Source: Treponema sp. (GTDB taxonomy: Bacteria > Spirochaetota > Spirochaetia > Treponematales > Treponemataceae). From it: a stretch of DNA of 10,532 nucleotides. Under the pieces are notes generated by a model. That model ran no database searches. It worked only from the letters and a program-made list of their open reading frames with translations, and had not been told where the DNA came from. Numbering within the stretch: position 1 is the first letter of the stretch; the number at the start of each line of letters is the position of its first letter. This document shows positions 1 through 6,714 of this stretch, piece after piece. The stretch spans positions 1-10,532 of the forward strand of contig JAEDCN010000042.1 in assembly GCA_016294105.1 (NCBI GenBank), given 5' to 3'. A program made the position numbers and the translations under genes.

Positions 1-1
1 A

Positions 2-2920
2 ACCGAAGATTCAGCTAGTGGCTTTGACTTACCAGATTCCGGTAGCACTGACTCCACAGATTCAGCTGGTGGCTTTGATCTGCCAGATTCCGGTAGCACT
101 GACTCCGCAGATTCCGCTAGTGGCTTTGATCTGCCAGATTCCGGTAGCACTGACTCCGCAGATTCCGCTAGTGGCTTTGACTTACCAGATTTCGGTAGCA
201 CTGACTCCACAGATTCAGCTGGTGGCTTTGATCTACCAGACTTCGACAGTCCTGCAACCGAAGATTCAGCTAGTGGCTTTGATCTACCAGATTCCGGTAG
301 CACTGACTCCGCAGATTCCGCTGGTGGCTTTGATCTACCAGATTTCGACAGTCCCGCTTCCACAGATTCCGCTGGTGGCTTTGATCTACCAGACTTCGAC
401 AGTCCCGCTTCCGCAGATTCCGCTGGTGGCTTTGACTTACCAGATTTCGACAGTCCCGCTTCCGCAGATTCAGCTAGTGGCTTTGACTTACCAGATTTCG
501 ACAGTTCCGCTTCCGCAGATTCCGCTGGTGGCCTTGACCTGCCTGACTTTGATAGTCCCGCTTCCGCAGATTCAGCTAGTGGCTTTGACGTTGATAATTC
601 TGTTGCTGTGACAGCTTCTCAGTCAGAGGATCGATCTGCCATCGATTTTGGTTCTGACCAGCCAGTGAAGGTAGACATGGACTTTGCCACTCGTCCTGTC
701 CATGAGGCTGACTTCCACTCAGCTCCCGTTGGGGATGAGGCTGCCTTGGAAGATGAGCTGGAAGCCTTTGTACCTGAAACCCATGAGATTTTTGATGCTC
801 CAGAGGATCCCTTTGATGGAGAGGAGCCACCACCAGACGAGGACTTTGACGACTTTGTAATTCCTGGTATTTCCGATCAGGCTGCTGGTATGACAATGGC
901 CAAGCCCAAGCGGCCTACCATGGGTAAGGACGGTAAGAAGGAAAAGAATACCCTTTCAGACAAGGAATATGACACCTTCCTGAAAAATTTGCGGGACTAT
1001 CCTCTTAACTTACGAGTGGAGCTAGAAAAATTCATTGTTGGAGATGAATTCAAGGATGAGGTTGTTTTCGATGTCATTCAAAAAGTTATCAAAAAGACCT
1101 CTGCCCGCCAGCTGGCAATCCATCTGGAAAAGCTCCTTGACATTAGCATTCCTGTTCCACGGGAATTTGAGCGGCGAACTGCAGCCCAGTACGAGGAATA
1201 CAAGAAATCTGCTGAGTATCAGCTGAAGAATAGGATTCTTCCCATTGCCATTATTTCTATTATGGCAGCTTGTATCATGTACATCATCTTCCTCTTTGGC
1301 CAGAATTTTATCTACGAGCCACTGAAGGCAAATTCCTTATATAAAGAAGGTTATGCCTTGCTGGAGGAAGGAGCCTATCCTCAGTCTGAAATTAAATTTG
1401 ATGAAGCCTTGGCTTATCAGCAGCAAAAGCGCTGGTTCTTCACCTATGCCGACGGCTATCGCAAGCACAAGCAGTACGAGCGTGCCCGCATGATGTATCG
1501 GGCGGGACTCCAGCGGTTCAAGCAGGACAAGGAATTAGGATTGGATTACGCAGAGATGGAATTATACGATTTGCGTAACTTTGAGAATGCTGAAACTGTT
1601 GTAAGACGTGAGGTGCTTGATTATCACATCAATGATTCCGATGGATTGCTTCTTTTGGGAGATATTTTCCTAGAGTGGGGCGACGAGCGGGATGAAAGCA
1701 AGTATCAAGAGGCCAAATCGGTATACGATGAACTGATAGAGATTTATGGCCAGAAGGATGTGTATCTTGCTCGATTGATGCGGTATTACATCAGAGTTGA
1801 TGATTTACGTAACGTGCTTCAGATGAAGGAGTATTTTTATCCCAAGAAAAAGGCTCTCAGTGGACAAGATTTGATTGAGCTCAGTGGCTATCTGCTGAAC
1901 AAGAGTGCCGGCAATATAGCTCCTGCTGACGAATATCTTTTGTCCTCCATCGAAGACGTACGAGAATTGTTGGAGCGGGCAGTGGAAGCGGCACCGGCAG
2001 AGCCTGAAAGTCTTTACAATATGGGATTGTACTTTGTGAATACCAACAACAGTACCCTTGCCAAGGACTGGCTTTCTGCAGCCCTCTCTTCCTTTGAGAA
2101 TGCAAGTTACAAGCCTCGCAAGCGTTTGCTCCGTCAGCTGGACACCTTCCGTTTGTTGGGAGATTTGGACATGGAGAGCAAGGAGTATATTTCTGCAGAG
2201 GAAAAGTACCGCATGGGAATCAGTCTCTTTGAAAAGGAAGCGGAAGCAGGCCTAGTGGGAGACCGAAATGTGGGTCAGCTTTATGCCTCCTTGGCAGACA
2301 TAAACTACTTGATTATTGGTGATTATGATGAGGCCTTGAGAAATTACACCATCGCCTCAAATACCCAGTATGGAACTCCTTCTGTTTACTACAAGATGGG
2401 ATATATCAATTATTCCCAGAAAAAATATGGAGAGGCACTGAATCTGTTTATCAAGACAGCAGGTGAAACTCCTTCTGATACCCATGTACTGTATGCATTG
2501 GGCAATGTGTTATCTTCTCGTGGAGATAATTTTGCTGCCCAAGGCTATTACCAGCGACTCATGGATATTCTGGATCAGCAACGGACAAAGTATACAATCT
2601 TGTTCCCTCAGGTAAATGAGGAGCACGAGGAAATTGTAGAAATGTATAAGATGGGTGCAAACAATCTCGGTGTTACCTTATACCGTTTATCACGGCAAAC
2701 AGGTAATAGTTCCATGAATGCAGAGGCTTTGACCAACTTTACTGCGTCTATTCAAGCCCACGATGCATTGGAGCGGAATCAAGAGACCTTAGTTCGCAAG
2801 GCTGGAACCAATTTGGCAGAGCAGAACATAAAATATATGTCTCAGCCTCAGCCAGAGTTTGAGCCTTCCATCTATACTGAGATTCCTGCTCTGCCAGAGG
2901 GAGAACACCTCCCTAAATGA
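2..2920 (+). CDS. flcA: FlcA-like periplasmic flagellar collar / TPR membrane protein (5' end outside window)
   Basis: The frame is open from the left edge to TGA 2918-2920, giving at least 972 residues; the true start lies upstream. Visible order: 17-residue acidic repeats (residues ~3-189), a further acidic region rich in D/E/P (to ~300), a charged helical domain (~300-411), one strong transmembrane helix starting ILPIAIISIMAACIMYII (~412-433), then a long helical region with many TPR-like helix pairs (~440-950), e.g. LYKEGYALLEEGAYPQSEIK and VYYKMGYINYSQKKYGEALN. Known of the family: Borrelia BB0326/FlcA is a TPR protein with a membrane anchor, needed for the flagellar collar and stator assembly. 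By analogy the repeats should be cytoplasmic and the TPRs periplasmic. GTG 608 could be mistaken for a start, but the frame continues unbroken upstream through the repeats. The stop overlaps or abuts the next gene. Identity as FlcA is inferred from architecture; another large spirochaetal TPR protein is possible. Confidence 0.6.
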   Translation, partial: TEDSASGFDLPDSGSTDSTDSAGGFDLPDSGSTDSADSASGFDLPDSGSTDSADSASGFDLPDFGSTDSTDSAGGFDLPDFDSPATEDSASGFDLPDSGSTDSADSAGGFDLPDFDSPASTDSAGGFDLPDFDSPASADSAGGFDLPDFDSPASADSASGFDLPDFDSSASADSAGGLDLPDFDSPASADSASGFDVDNSVAVTASQSEDRSAIDFGSDQPVKVDMDFATRPVHEADFHSAPVGDEAALEDELEAFVPETHEIFDAPEDPFDGEEPPPDEDFDDFVIPGISDQAAGMTMAKPKRPTMGKDGKKEKNTLSDKEYDTFLKNLRDYPLNLRVELEKFIVGDEFKDEVVFDVIQKVIKKTSARQLAIHLEKLLDISIPVPREFERRTAAQYEEYKKSAEYQLKNRILPIAIISIMAACIMYIIFLFGQNFIYEPLKANSLYKEGYALLEEGAYPQSEIKFDEALAYQQQKRWFFTYADGYRKHKQYERARMMYRAGLQRFKQDKELGLDYAEMELYDLRNFENAETVVRREVLDYHINDSDGLLLLGDIFLEWGDERDESKYQEAKSVYDELIEIYGQKDVYLARLMRYYIRVDDLRNVLQMKEYFYPKKKALSGQDLIELSGYLLNKSAGNIAPADEYLLSSIEDVRELLERAVEAAPAEPESLYNMGLYFVNTNNSTLAKDWLSAALSSFENASYKPRKRLLRQLDTFRLLGDLDMESKEYISAEEKYRMGISLFEKEAEAGLVGDRNVGQLYASLADINYLIIGDYDEALRNYTIASNTQYGTPSVYYKMGYINYSQKKYGEALNLFIKTAGETPSDTHVLYALGNVLSSRGDNFAAQGYYQRLMDILDQQRTKYTILFPQVNEEHEEIVEMYKMGANNLGVTLYRLSRQTGNSSMNAEALTNFTASIQAHDALERNQETLVRKAGTNLAEQNIKYMSQPQPEFEPSIYTEIPALPEGEHLPK
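8..568 (+). repeat. Eleven tandem 51-bp in-frame coding repeats
   Basis: Units begin at 8, 59, 110, 161, 212, 263, 314, 365, 416, 467 and 518, with no length variation; a twelfth decayed unit starts at 569 (DSASGFDVDNS). Each encodes 17 residues. Two tail types occur on a common DSA(G/S)GFDLPD head: type A GSTDS(A/T), in units 1-3 and 6, and type B DSPAS(A/T), in units 7-11. Unit 4 is a hybrid (PDF followed by GSTDST) and unit 5 ends DSPATE. The residues TE before unit 1 match the end of unit 5, and units 1 and 6 are nearly identical, so a five-unit (255-bp) higher-order repeat is visible. The array probably continues beyond the left edge. Its length is a multiple of three, so copy-number changes would keep the frame. 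Confidence 0.97.
2898..2914 (+). other. Small hairpin at the end of the flcA-like gene, upstream of the kinase start
   Basis: AGGGAG (2898-2903) and CTCCCT (2909-2914) form a 6-bp stem with a five-base loop. The left arm includes the only purine-rich sequence that could serve ATG 2917 as a ribosome binding site, so pairing would hide it. A clean GAGGG (2921-2925) six bases before ATG 2932 stays free. This favours 2932 as the kinase start. A functional role is inferred. Confidence 0.4.
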
Positions 2921-2931
2921 GAGGGATTTCC

Positions 2932-3573
2932 ATGTTACGGCAACTATATGACAGATTGCTTTGTTACCAAGACGGTATCCAAGCAAAAAAACGAATGAAT
3001 ATGCTGATAAAGGAGCTATTCCGTAAGGTTATCCATATGTGTACTGCCTTTGTTCCTTTATTCTTGAGCATTGCCTACTATCCTGTGATGGTGTTGTTGG
3101 CTTTAGTTCTGTTGTTGTACTGTGTTGCCGAAACCCTGAGATGCAAGGGGTATTCTGTTCCAGTAATTTCTTCTATTACTATGGTGGCAGCTCGTAAGCG
3201 TGATGAAAATCGATTCGTGCTGGGGCCAGCCACCTTGGCTGTTGGAGTGCTTCTTACTGCAGCCCTTTTTCCTTCCCAGCCAGCTGCAATCGGAATCTGT
3301 GCCTTGGCCTTTGGAGACGGCCTTGCAAGCTTGGTGGGAAAGTGTTTTGGACGGATTCGCATTCCCTTTACCGGCGGAAAGACTGTGGCAGGAAGCCTTG
3401 CCTGCTTTACCGCAATCTTTTGTTCCACGGTGGTCTTAACTGGCAACCCCAAGGTAGCCTTGGGGTGTGCTCTTGTGGGTATGGCCTTTGAGCTACTACC
3501 CCTGAAAGACTTGGACAATCTGGTAATTCCAATTGTAATAGCGAGTGTTTGTCAGTTTTATTTCCATGTGTAA
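2932..3573 (+). CDS. CTP-dependent polyprenol/dolichol (phytol) kinase-like membrane protein
   Basis: The 213-residue protein from ATG 2932 is hydrophobic, with about five to six membrane segments. It carries the hallmarks of the SEC59/VTE5 dolichol/phytol kinase group within the CDP-diglyceride synthetase-like superfamily: FGDGLASLVGKCFG (residues ~127-140), GGKTVAGS (~148-155) and a C-terminal DN-hydrophobic motif (DLDNLVIPI, ~193-201). Members use CTP to phosphorylate an isoprenoid alcohol in the membrane; the substrate here is unknown and could be undecaprenol or another lipid alcohol. An alternative in-frame ATG at 2917 overlaps the upstream stop as ATGA and adds MRGIS. I prefer 2932 because GAGGG lies six bases upstream of it. 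Co-transcription with the flcA-like gene is likely. The 3' end overlaps the convergent minus-strand gene by 16 bp. Confidence 0.8.
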   Translation: MLRQLYDRLLCYQDGIQAKKRMNMLIKELFRKVIHMCTAFVPLFLSIAYYPVMVLLALVLLLYCVAETLRCKGYSVPVISSITMVAARKRDENRFVLGPATLAVGVLLTAALFPSQPAAIGICALAFGDGLASLVGKCFGRIRIPFTGGKTVAGSLACFTAIFCSTVVLTGNPKVALGCALVGMAFELLPLKDLDNLVIPIVIASVCQFYFHV

Positions 3574-4385
3574 AATCGGTGGAGGTTTACCAAGAAGGTA
3601 ATGGAGCCTGCTACCAATACTATGCTTCCTGCGGCACAGAAAAGAATGGAGTCAGCTTGGATCAAGATAAGGTAGCCAAAAGACAGGAGAAGAAATCCCA
3701 CTGCCACACGAGTATATTCTTGGCTCCCTCGATTGTTGCTCTGATAAATCATGGACAGGAATCCCACCAAAAAGGAAATAGCTGCTACCGTTAAAAACAT
3801 TTTTTCATAGCCAAACCTGATGCTGCAATTTGAAGGTACAATCAAGGACTCGATGGGGGTTAGACGGGCAAGAAGGGTAGCTACTGCAGTAACCACCAAC
3901 AGGTTCATTTCGATGTTCTGTTTGTTTTCTAGCTCCAGTGCTAGAAGGGATAGGGCCAAGAGGTTCACTACGGATAGAGCCCTGCCAAAAAAAAGTAACT
4001 CCCCAATGAGAACGTAGCGGGGAGAATGGTTTGCCCAAAAGTTGAATACCGGCAGCCATATTCGTATTCCCTCAAACAGGCAACCCAGGGCAAAAAATGC
4101 AAAGCAGGTAATTTCCAAGGAGCGTGTTTTTTCAAAATTCACCAGGGAAATACCTAGCATTACTGCAGAATACAATAGCAGCACAATGGCTGACAGGATT
4201 GCGGCGGACATATTGGGAGAAAGCAGTGGCACATTGGGTAAGTCGAAAAGCCGCTGGGTGGTTTCTGGAAAAAGAATTGTTCCCTTCATCAAGGCAAGAA
4301 CAAAGATGATGCCTGTGACAAGGATAAAGGCCACCGCAAGAATAAAAAGGGAAAGAATAATCCTGTTTCTAGAAACTAAGGTCAT
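3558..4385 (-). CDS. Multi-spanning membrane protein of unknown function (275 aa)
   Basis: I do not recognise this protein. It has about eight strongly hydrophobic segments, near residues 12-36, 58-82, 90-112, 127-151, 158-178, 194-214, 224-245 and 248-268, with short charged loops and no soluble domain. Charged or polar residues sit near the ends of helices (FEGIRIW, GELLFFGRALS). It has no obvious transporter signature, kinase motif or metal-binding cluster. Its 3' end overlaps the polyprenol-kinase-like gene tail-to-tail by 16 bp, with no bidirectional terminator between them. No Shine-Dalgarno sequence precedes the ATG, and a promoter-like pair (TTTACA, 17 bp, TATGCT) ends six bases before it, so the message could be leaderless. 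It is probably a lineage-restricted integral membrane protein. A seven-transmembrane sensor-type domain is possible but unsupported. Confidence 0.75.
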   Translation of the reverse strand: MTLVSRNRIILSLFILAVAFILVTGIIFVLALMKGTILFPETTQRLFDLPNVPLLSPNMSAAILSAIVLLLYSAVMLGISLVNFEKTRSLEITCFAFFALGCLFEGIRIWLPVFNFWANHSPRYVLIGELLFFGRALSVVNLLALSLLALELENKQNIEMNLLVVTAVATLLARLTPIESLIVPSNCSIRFGYEKMFLTVAAISFLVGFLSMIYQSNNRGSQEYTRVAVGFLLLSFGYLILIQADSILFCAAGSIVLVAGSITFLVNLHRFYTWK

Positions 4386-4391
4386 GCTGTC

Positions 4392-4420
4392 AGCATACCG
4401 TGAAGATAAATTTATGTAAA
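4392..4420 (-). promoter_or_regulatory. Candidate promoter for the multi-spanning membrane protein gene
   Basis: Reading the minus strand, TTTACA (4420-4415) and TATGCT (4397-4392) are separated by exactly 17 bp. The -10 box ends six bases before the ATG at 4385. Normal spacing would put the transcription start at, or within a base of, the A of the ATG. Both boxes are one or two mismatches from the sigma-70 consensus. This is a sequence prediction only. Confidence 0.5.
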
Positions 4421-4461
4421 GATGATTTTTTATTTGTCGAAAATTCCTATATATATGTACG

Positions 4462-4475
4462 TATACTCTGGGGGG
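4462..4475 (+). promoter_or_regulatory. Candidate -10 box and G-run ribosome binding site for the secreted protein gene
   Basis: TATACT at 4462-4467 is a good -10 box. Upstream sequence near 4438-4443 (CGAAAA, 18-bp spacing) is a poor -35, so the promoter may be weak or activator-dependent. It is followed at 4470-4475 by six consecutive G residues, three bases before ATG 4479. This is an unusual ribosome binding site, pairing partly by G-U wobble. Confidence 0.4.
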
Positions 4476-4478
4476 TTT

Positions 4479-5225
4479 ATGAAAAGACTTTTTACAACTA
4501 TTGCTGTACTAACGGTGGCTGTACTAGCCTTTGCTGGCGACGCTGCAGCCTTTGTAGACTTAGGATTTTCCCGTGATGGAAAAACCTACGTATTTGGCCA
4601 GTATGGAAAAACTGATGGAAGTTTCCAAGGTTATGCTGAAATCTATACTGTTGACGTGAAGGCAAATGATTTCGTGTCAAAGGGTGTTTTCAAGACTACA
4701 GACAAATCTGGAAAGGCTGGTAGTGAAGTCTTTTCCCAGCTAAAAGCCAAGCACAAGTCCTTTTTGGATGGCTACGGTCTTTCTCCTGTTGCTGGAGACT
4801 CCTTGCTGTACATGAGGGAAGATGATGCTAAGTCTAGTTCCGCAGAAATTACCTTCAAGGATTTTGAAAGCTCCACACCCACCCAGGAGGTAAGCTACAC
4901 CGTTCGGCTGGTTCCCATGTACGAGGGAAGTGGAAAGAACACAAAGTCCTCATTTTATATTGTTGCAGAAAAGAAAACTACCAGTGGGGAGCTCCTTTCT
5001 CGCTTTGTAGCTGGAAATCCCGGAATCCAGCGCGCTGGTATAACCGGTTATGCCATTGAGAGAATTTATACCTCTCCTGATGGAAAGGGCTTTGTCTTTG
5101 TAGTGGAAAAGACTGTGGAGGATGCCGCTGGAACCTCCATCCGCTACATGGTGGAAACTGTTGTTCCTCCTGCATCAAATCAATCTAAGACTGTAACTCA
5201 AGGCTCTGTGGAGAATAAATCATGA
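4479..5225 (+). CDS. Secreted protein, possibly DUF2259 family
   Basis: The chosen start, ATG 4479, gives 248 residues with a classic signal peptide: MKR, a hydrophobic core (residues 4-19) and small residues at AFA/DAAA, so cleavage after residue 19 or 24. An upstream in-frame ATG at 4422 adds 19 residues that would spoil the signal peptide, and it overlaps the promoter region. The mature protein begins FVDLGFSRDGKTYVFGQYG and is rich in beta-type segments, with a second SPDGKGFVFVVE segment near residues 199-210. Both resemble the 'SxDGKxxxF' strands of predicted secreted proteins in Treponema grouped as DUF2259; I am moderately sure of that placement. It has no lipobox, so it is probably a free periplasmic protein. 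Function is unknown. Its stop overlaps the argC start as ATGA, so the two genes are probably translationally coupled. Confidence 0.75.
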   Translation: MKRLFTTIAVLTVAVLAFAGDAAAFVDLGFSRDGKTYVFGQYGKTDGSFQGYAEIYTVDVKANDFVSKGVFKTTDKSGKAGSEVFSQLKAKHKSFLDGYGLSPVAGDSLLYMREDDAKSSSAEITFKDFESSTPTQEVSYTVRLVPMYEGSGKNTKSSFYIVAEKKTTSGELLSRFVAGNPGIQRAGITGYAIERIYTSPDGKGFVFVVEKTVEDAAGTSIRYMVETVVPPASNQSKTVTQGSVENKS

Positions 5226-6304
5226 TTTCAGCTGGTGTTATTGGTGCCACAGGATACGCAGGAGTAGAATTGGTTCGGCTCCTGCTTCGCCACCCACAGG
5301 TAGGTGCAATTTATGTAAGCTCCATCAGCTTTGAAGGTCAGCAGCTGGAGGACATTTACCAGAATCTTTTTGGCCTGTGCGATTCCGTTGATGGAAAGAT
5401 TTGCGGTAAAACCACTGGTTTGCTGACTACAGCAGAAGAAGTTGTGGCTGCTTCTGATGTAGTATTCACTGCCTTGCCCCATGGTGTGGCGGAAAAGCAC
5501 GCCGATGAATGTATCCGTACTGGAAAGAAGCTCATTGACTTGTCTGCAGATTTCCGCTTTGACCAAGATGAGGCCACCTTTAAGGAATGGTACAAGAAGG
5601 ACTGGGATTTTCCCGCTGTTCATGCAGAATCAGTGTACGGCCTTCCAGAGATGTACCGTGAAAAGATTCGTGGGGCCCGCATTATCGGTAATCCCGGCTG
5701 CTATGTAACCTCTGCTACCTTGGCTCTGTTGCCCGCCTTAAAGAAGGGGTTGGTGACTACAGATACCATCATTGTGGACAGCAAGAGCGGTGTAACTGGT
5801 GCGGGGCGTAATCCCACTATGACAAACCAGTTCTGTGAGTGCGGAGAATCTGTTATGGCTTACGGAGTTGGTGGCCACCGCCATCAGCCAGAAATCAAGC
5901 GGAATTGCTCTATTGCTGCAGGCAAGGATTGTGGCATTGTATTTACCCCCCATCTTTTGCCCATGAGTCGCGGTATCATCTCCACAATTTATGCGCCATT
6001 GGCACCAGAGTATGCCGGAAAACTTTCTGTTGCCCAGGTACATCAGTTGTACAAGGAGTTCTACGAAAAGGAGCCCTTTGTGCGAGTACTGGATGCAGGC
6101 AAGAATCCTACTACCAGAAACGTGCGGTATTCAAACTATTGTGATATGCAGGTGTATGTGGTGGATGGTGGAAGAATGCTACAGGTGGTATCTGTTCTGG
6201 ATAACATGGTTAAGGGTGCTTCTGGTCAGGCGGTACAGAATATGAACCTGTTGTTTGGCTTTGAAGAAGTCACTGGAATTGATTTGATTCCAGCCGCCTT
6301 CTAA
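5222..6304 (+). CDS. argC: N-acetyl-gamma-glutamyl-phosphate reductase
   Basis: ArgC catalyses the NADPH-dependent reduction of N-acetylglutamyl 5-phosphate to the semialdehyde, the third step of arginine/ornithine synthesis, in the cytoplasm. The 360-residue protein has the N-terminal nucleotide-binding motif GVIGATGYAG (residues 5-14). The catalytic cysteine is in GNPGCY (C160), followed by the family motif DSKSGVTGAGR, and the conserved histidine motif GGHRHQPEI lies at about 217-225 (H219, H221). Length is normal for the longer ArgC type. GGAG (5210-5213) lies eight bases before ATG 5222, and the start overlaps the previous stop by ATGA. No other arg gene is present here; argJ, argB and argD would have to lie elsewhere. 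A strong terminator follows. The pairing with a secreted protein gene is odd and may only reflect shared transcription. Confidence 0.95.
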   Translation: MISAGVIGATGYAGVELVRLLLRHPQVGAIYVSSISFEGQQLEDIYQNLFGLCDSVDGKICGKTTGLLTTAEEVVAASDVVFTALPHGVAEKHADECIRTGKKLIDLSADFRFDQDEATFKEWYKKDWDFPAVHAESVYGLPEMYREKIRGARIIGNPGCYVTSATLALLPALKKGLVTTDTIIVDSKSGVTGAGRNPTMTNQFCECGESVMAYGVGGHRHQPEIKRNCSIAAGKDCGIVFTPHLLPMSRGIISTIYAPLAPEYAGKLSVAQVHQLYKEFYEKEPFVRVLDAGKNPTTRNVRYSNYCDMQVYVVDGGRMLQVVSVLDNMVKGASGQAVQNMNLLFGFEEVTGIDLIPAAF

Positions 6305-6381
6305 AATTGGATAAAGTTGATTGTATTTTACTAGTGTAAAAACAATTTCCCTCTTTGGAATTGTCATAACTACCTCCTTGG

Positions 6382-6418
6382 CCGTCCTTTCAGTGTTACT
6401 GGAAGGGCGGTTTTTTTT
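6382..6418 (+). terminator. Rho-independent terminator of the secreted protein-argC operon
   Basis: A 12-bp stem pairs 6382-6393 with 6399-6410, including two G-U pairs, around the five-base loop TGTTA. Eight T residues follow (6411-6418). There is no T run on the minus strand, so it acts on rightward transcription only and does not serve copZ. Confidence 0.93.
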
Positions 6419-6499
6419 AGGAGTGGAAATGCTTGGTTTTTAGCTTTTGTGTCAAGCTTGACCTAGGGATTTCCCTCCCTCCGCCCCATGTTCCAGCTA
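6419..6499. other. Intergenic region after copZ with two short palindromes
   Basis: This 81-bp gap separates the converging argC and copZ genes. It holds GTCAAGCTTGAC (6451-6462, a perfect 12-bp palindrome) and AGGGATTTCCCT (6465-6476, a five-base-pair stem). Neither has a T tract on the minus strand, so no clear copAZ terminator is visible. No gene is seen. Confidence 0.5.
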
Positions 6500-6697
6500 T
6501 TACGTTCTGACGGTGGCGGTAAAGCCCAAGTCATCCAGTGTGGAAATGGCGGTGTTGGCACAGTTTTGGCAGCCATCAATAGTCACCGTCTTTTCTTCCA
6601 AGGACACGGAAAAGGTGAGCTTGTCCTCTTCCAGTGCCTTGGTGATTCGCTCCACGCATTTTGAGCAGTGAATTTCTGGTACGTCAAGAATAATCAT
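6500..6697 (-). CDS. copZ: Heavy-metal-associated copper chaperone with an extra CxxC motif
   Basis: From ATG 6697 the protein has 65 residues, the usual size of a CopZ/Atx1-like HMA domain of beta-alpha-beta-beta-alpha-beta form. The metal-binding CxxC is in IHCSKCVERI (C11, C14), with isoleucine-histidine where most members have GM. A second CxxC, DGCQNCANTAI (C43, C46), sits between strand 3 and helix 2, where relatives usually have an acidic turn. The start is set by AGGAGG (6708-6703 on the minus strand) five bases upstream; a longer reading of the frame runs back into copA and is rejected. The gene is 17 bp downstream of copA on the same strand, so it is probably co-transcribed. The expected role is carrying cytoplasmic Cu(I) to CopA. 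The second pair could bind metal or form a disulphide; this is untested. Confidence 0.88.
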   Translation of the reverse strand: MIILDVPEIHCSKCVERITKALEEDKLTFSVSLEEKTVTIDGCQNCANTAISTLDDLGFTATVRT

Positions 6698-6714
6698 AAA
6701 AACCTCCTGTATGA

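Noticed and set aside
8..568. CRISPR-like array
   Set aside because: The 51-bp units are contiguous, in frame and coding, with no repeat-spacer alternation.
18..611. 197-codon open frame reading repeated QIPVALTPQIPLVAL
   Set aside because: It is the +1 shadow of the 51-bp repeats. The frame starting at position 2 is continuous with the TPR gene, has acidic composition and runs to the left edge.
576..896. Minus-strand open frame of 106 codons opposite the acidic region
   Set aside because: Composition is dominated by the complement of the coding strand and there is no start signal; it is a shadow of the flcA-like gene.
3078..3518. Minus-strand 146-codon frame opposite the kinase-like gene
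   Set aside because: The plus-strand protein carries clear family motifs; the opposite frame has no signal and reads as a complement artefact.
5738..6043. Several opposite and alternate frames inside argC
   Set aside because: argC is unmistakable from its catalytic motifs; these frames have no ribosome binding sites.
6343..6363. Imperfect hairpin CAATT...AATTG after argC
   Set aside because: Short, bulged and without a T tract; the strong terminator at 6382-6418 explains transcript ending.
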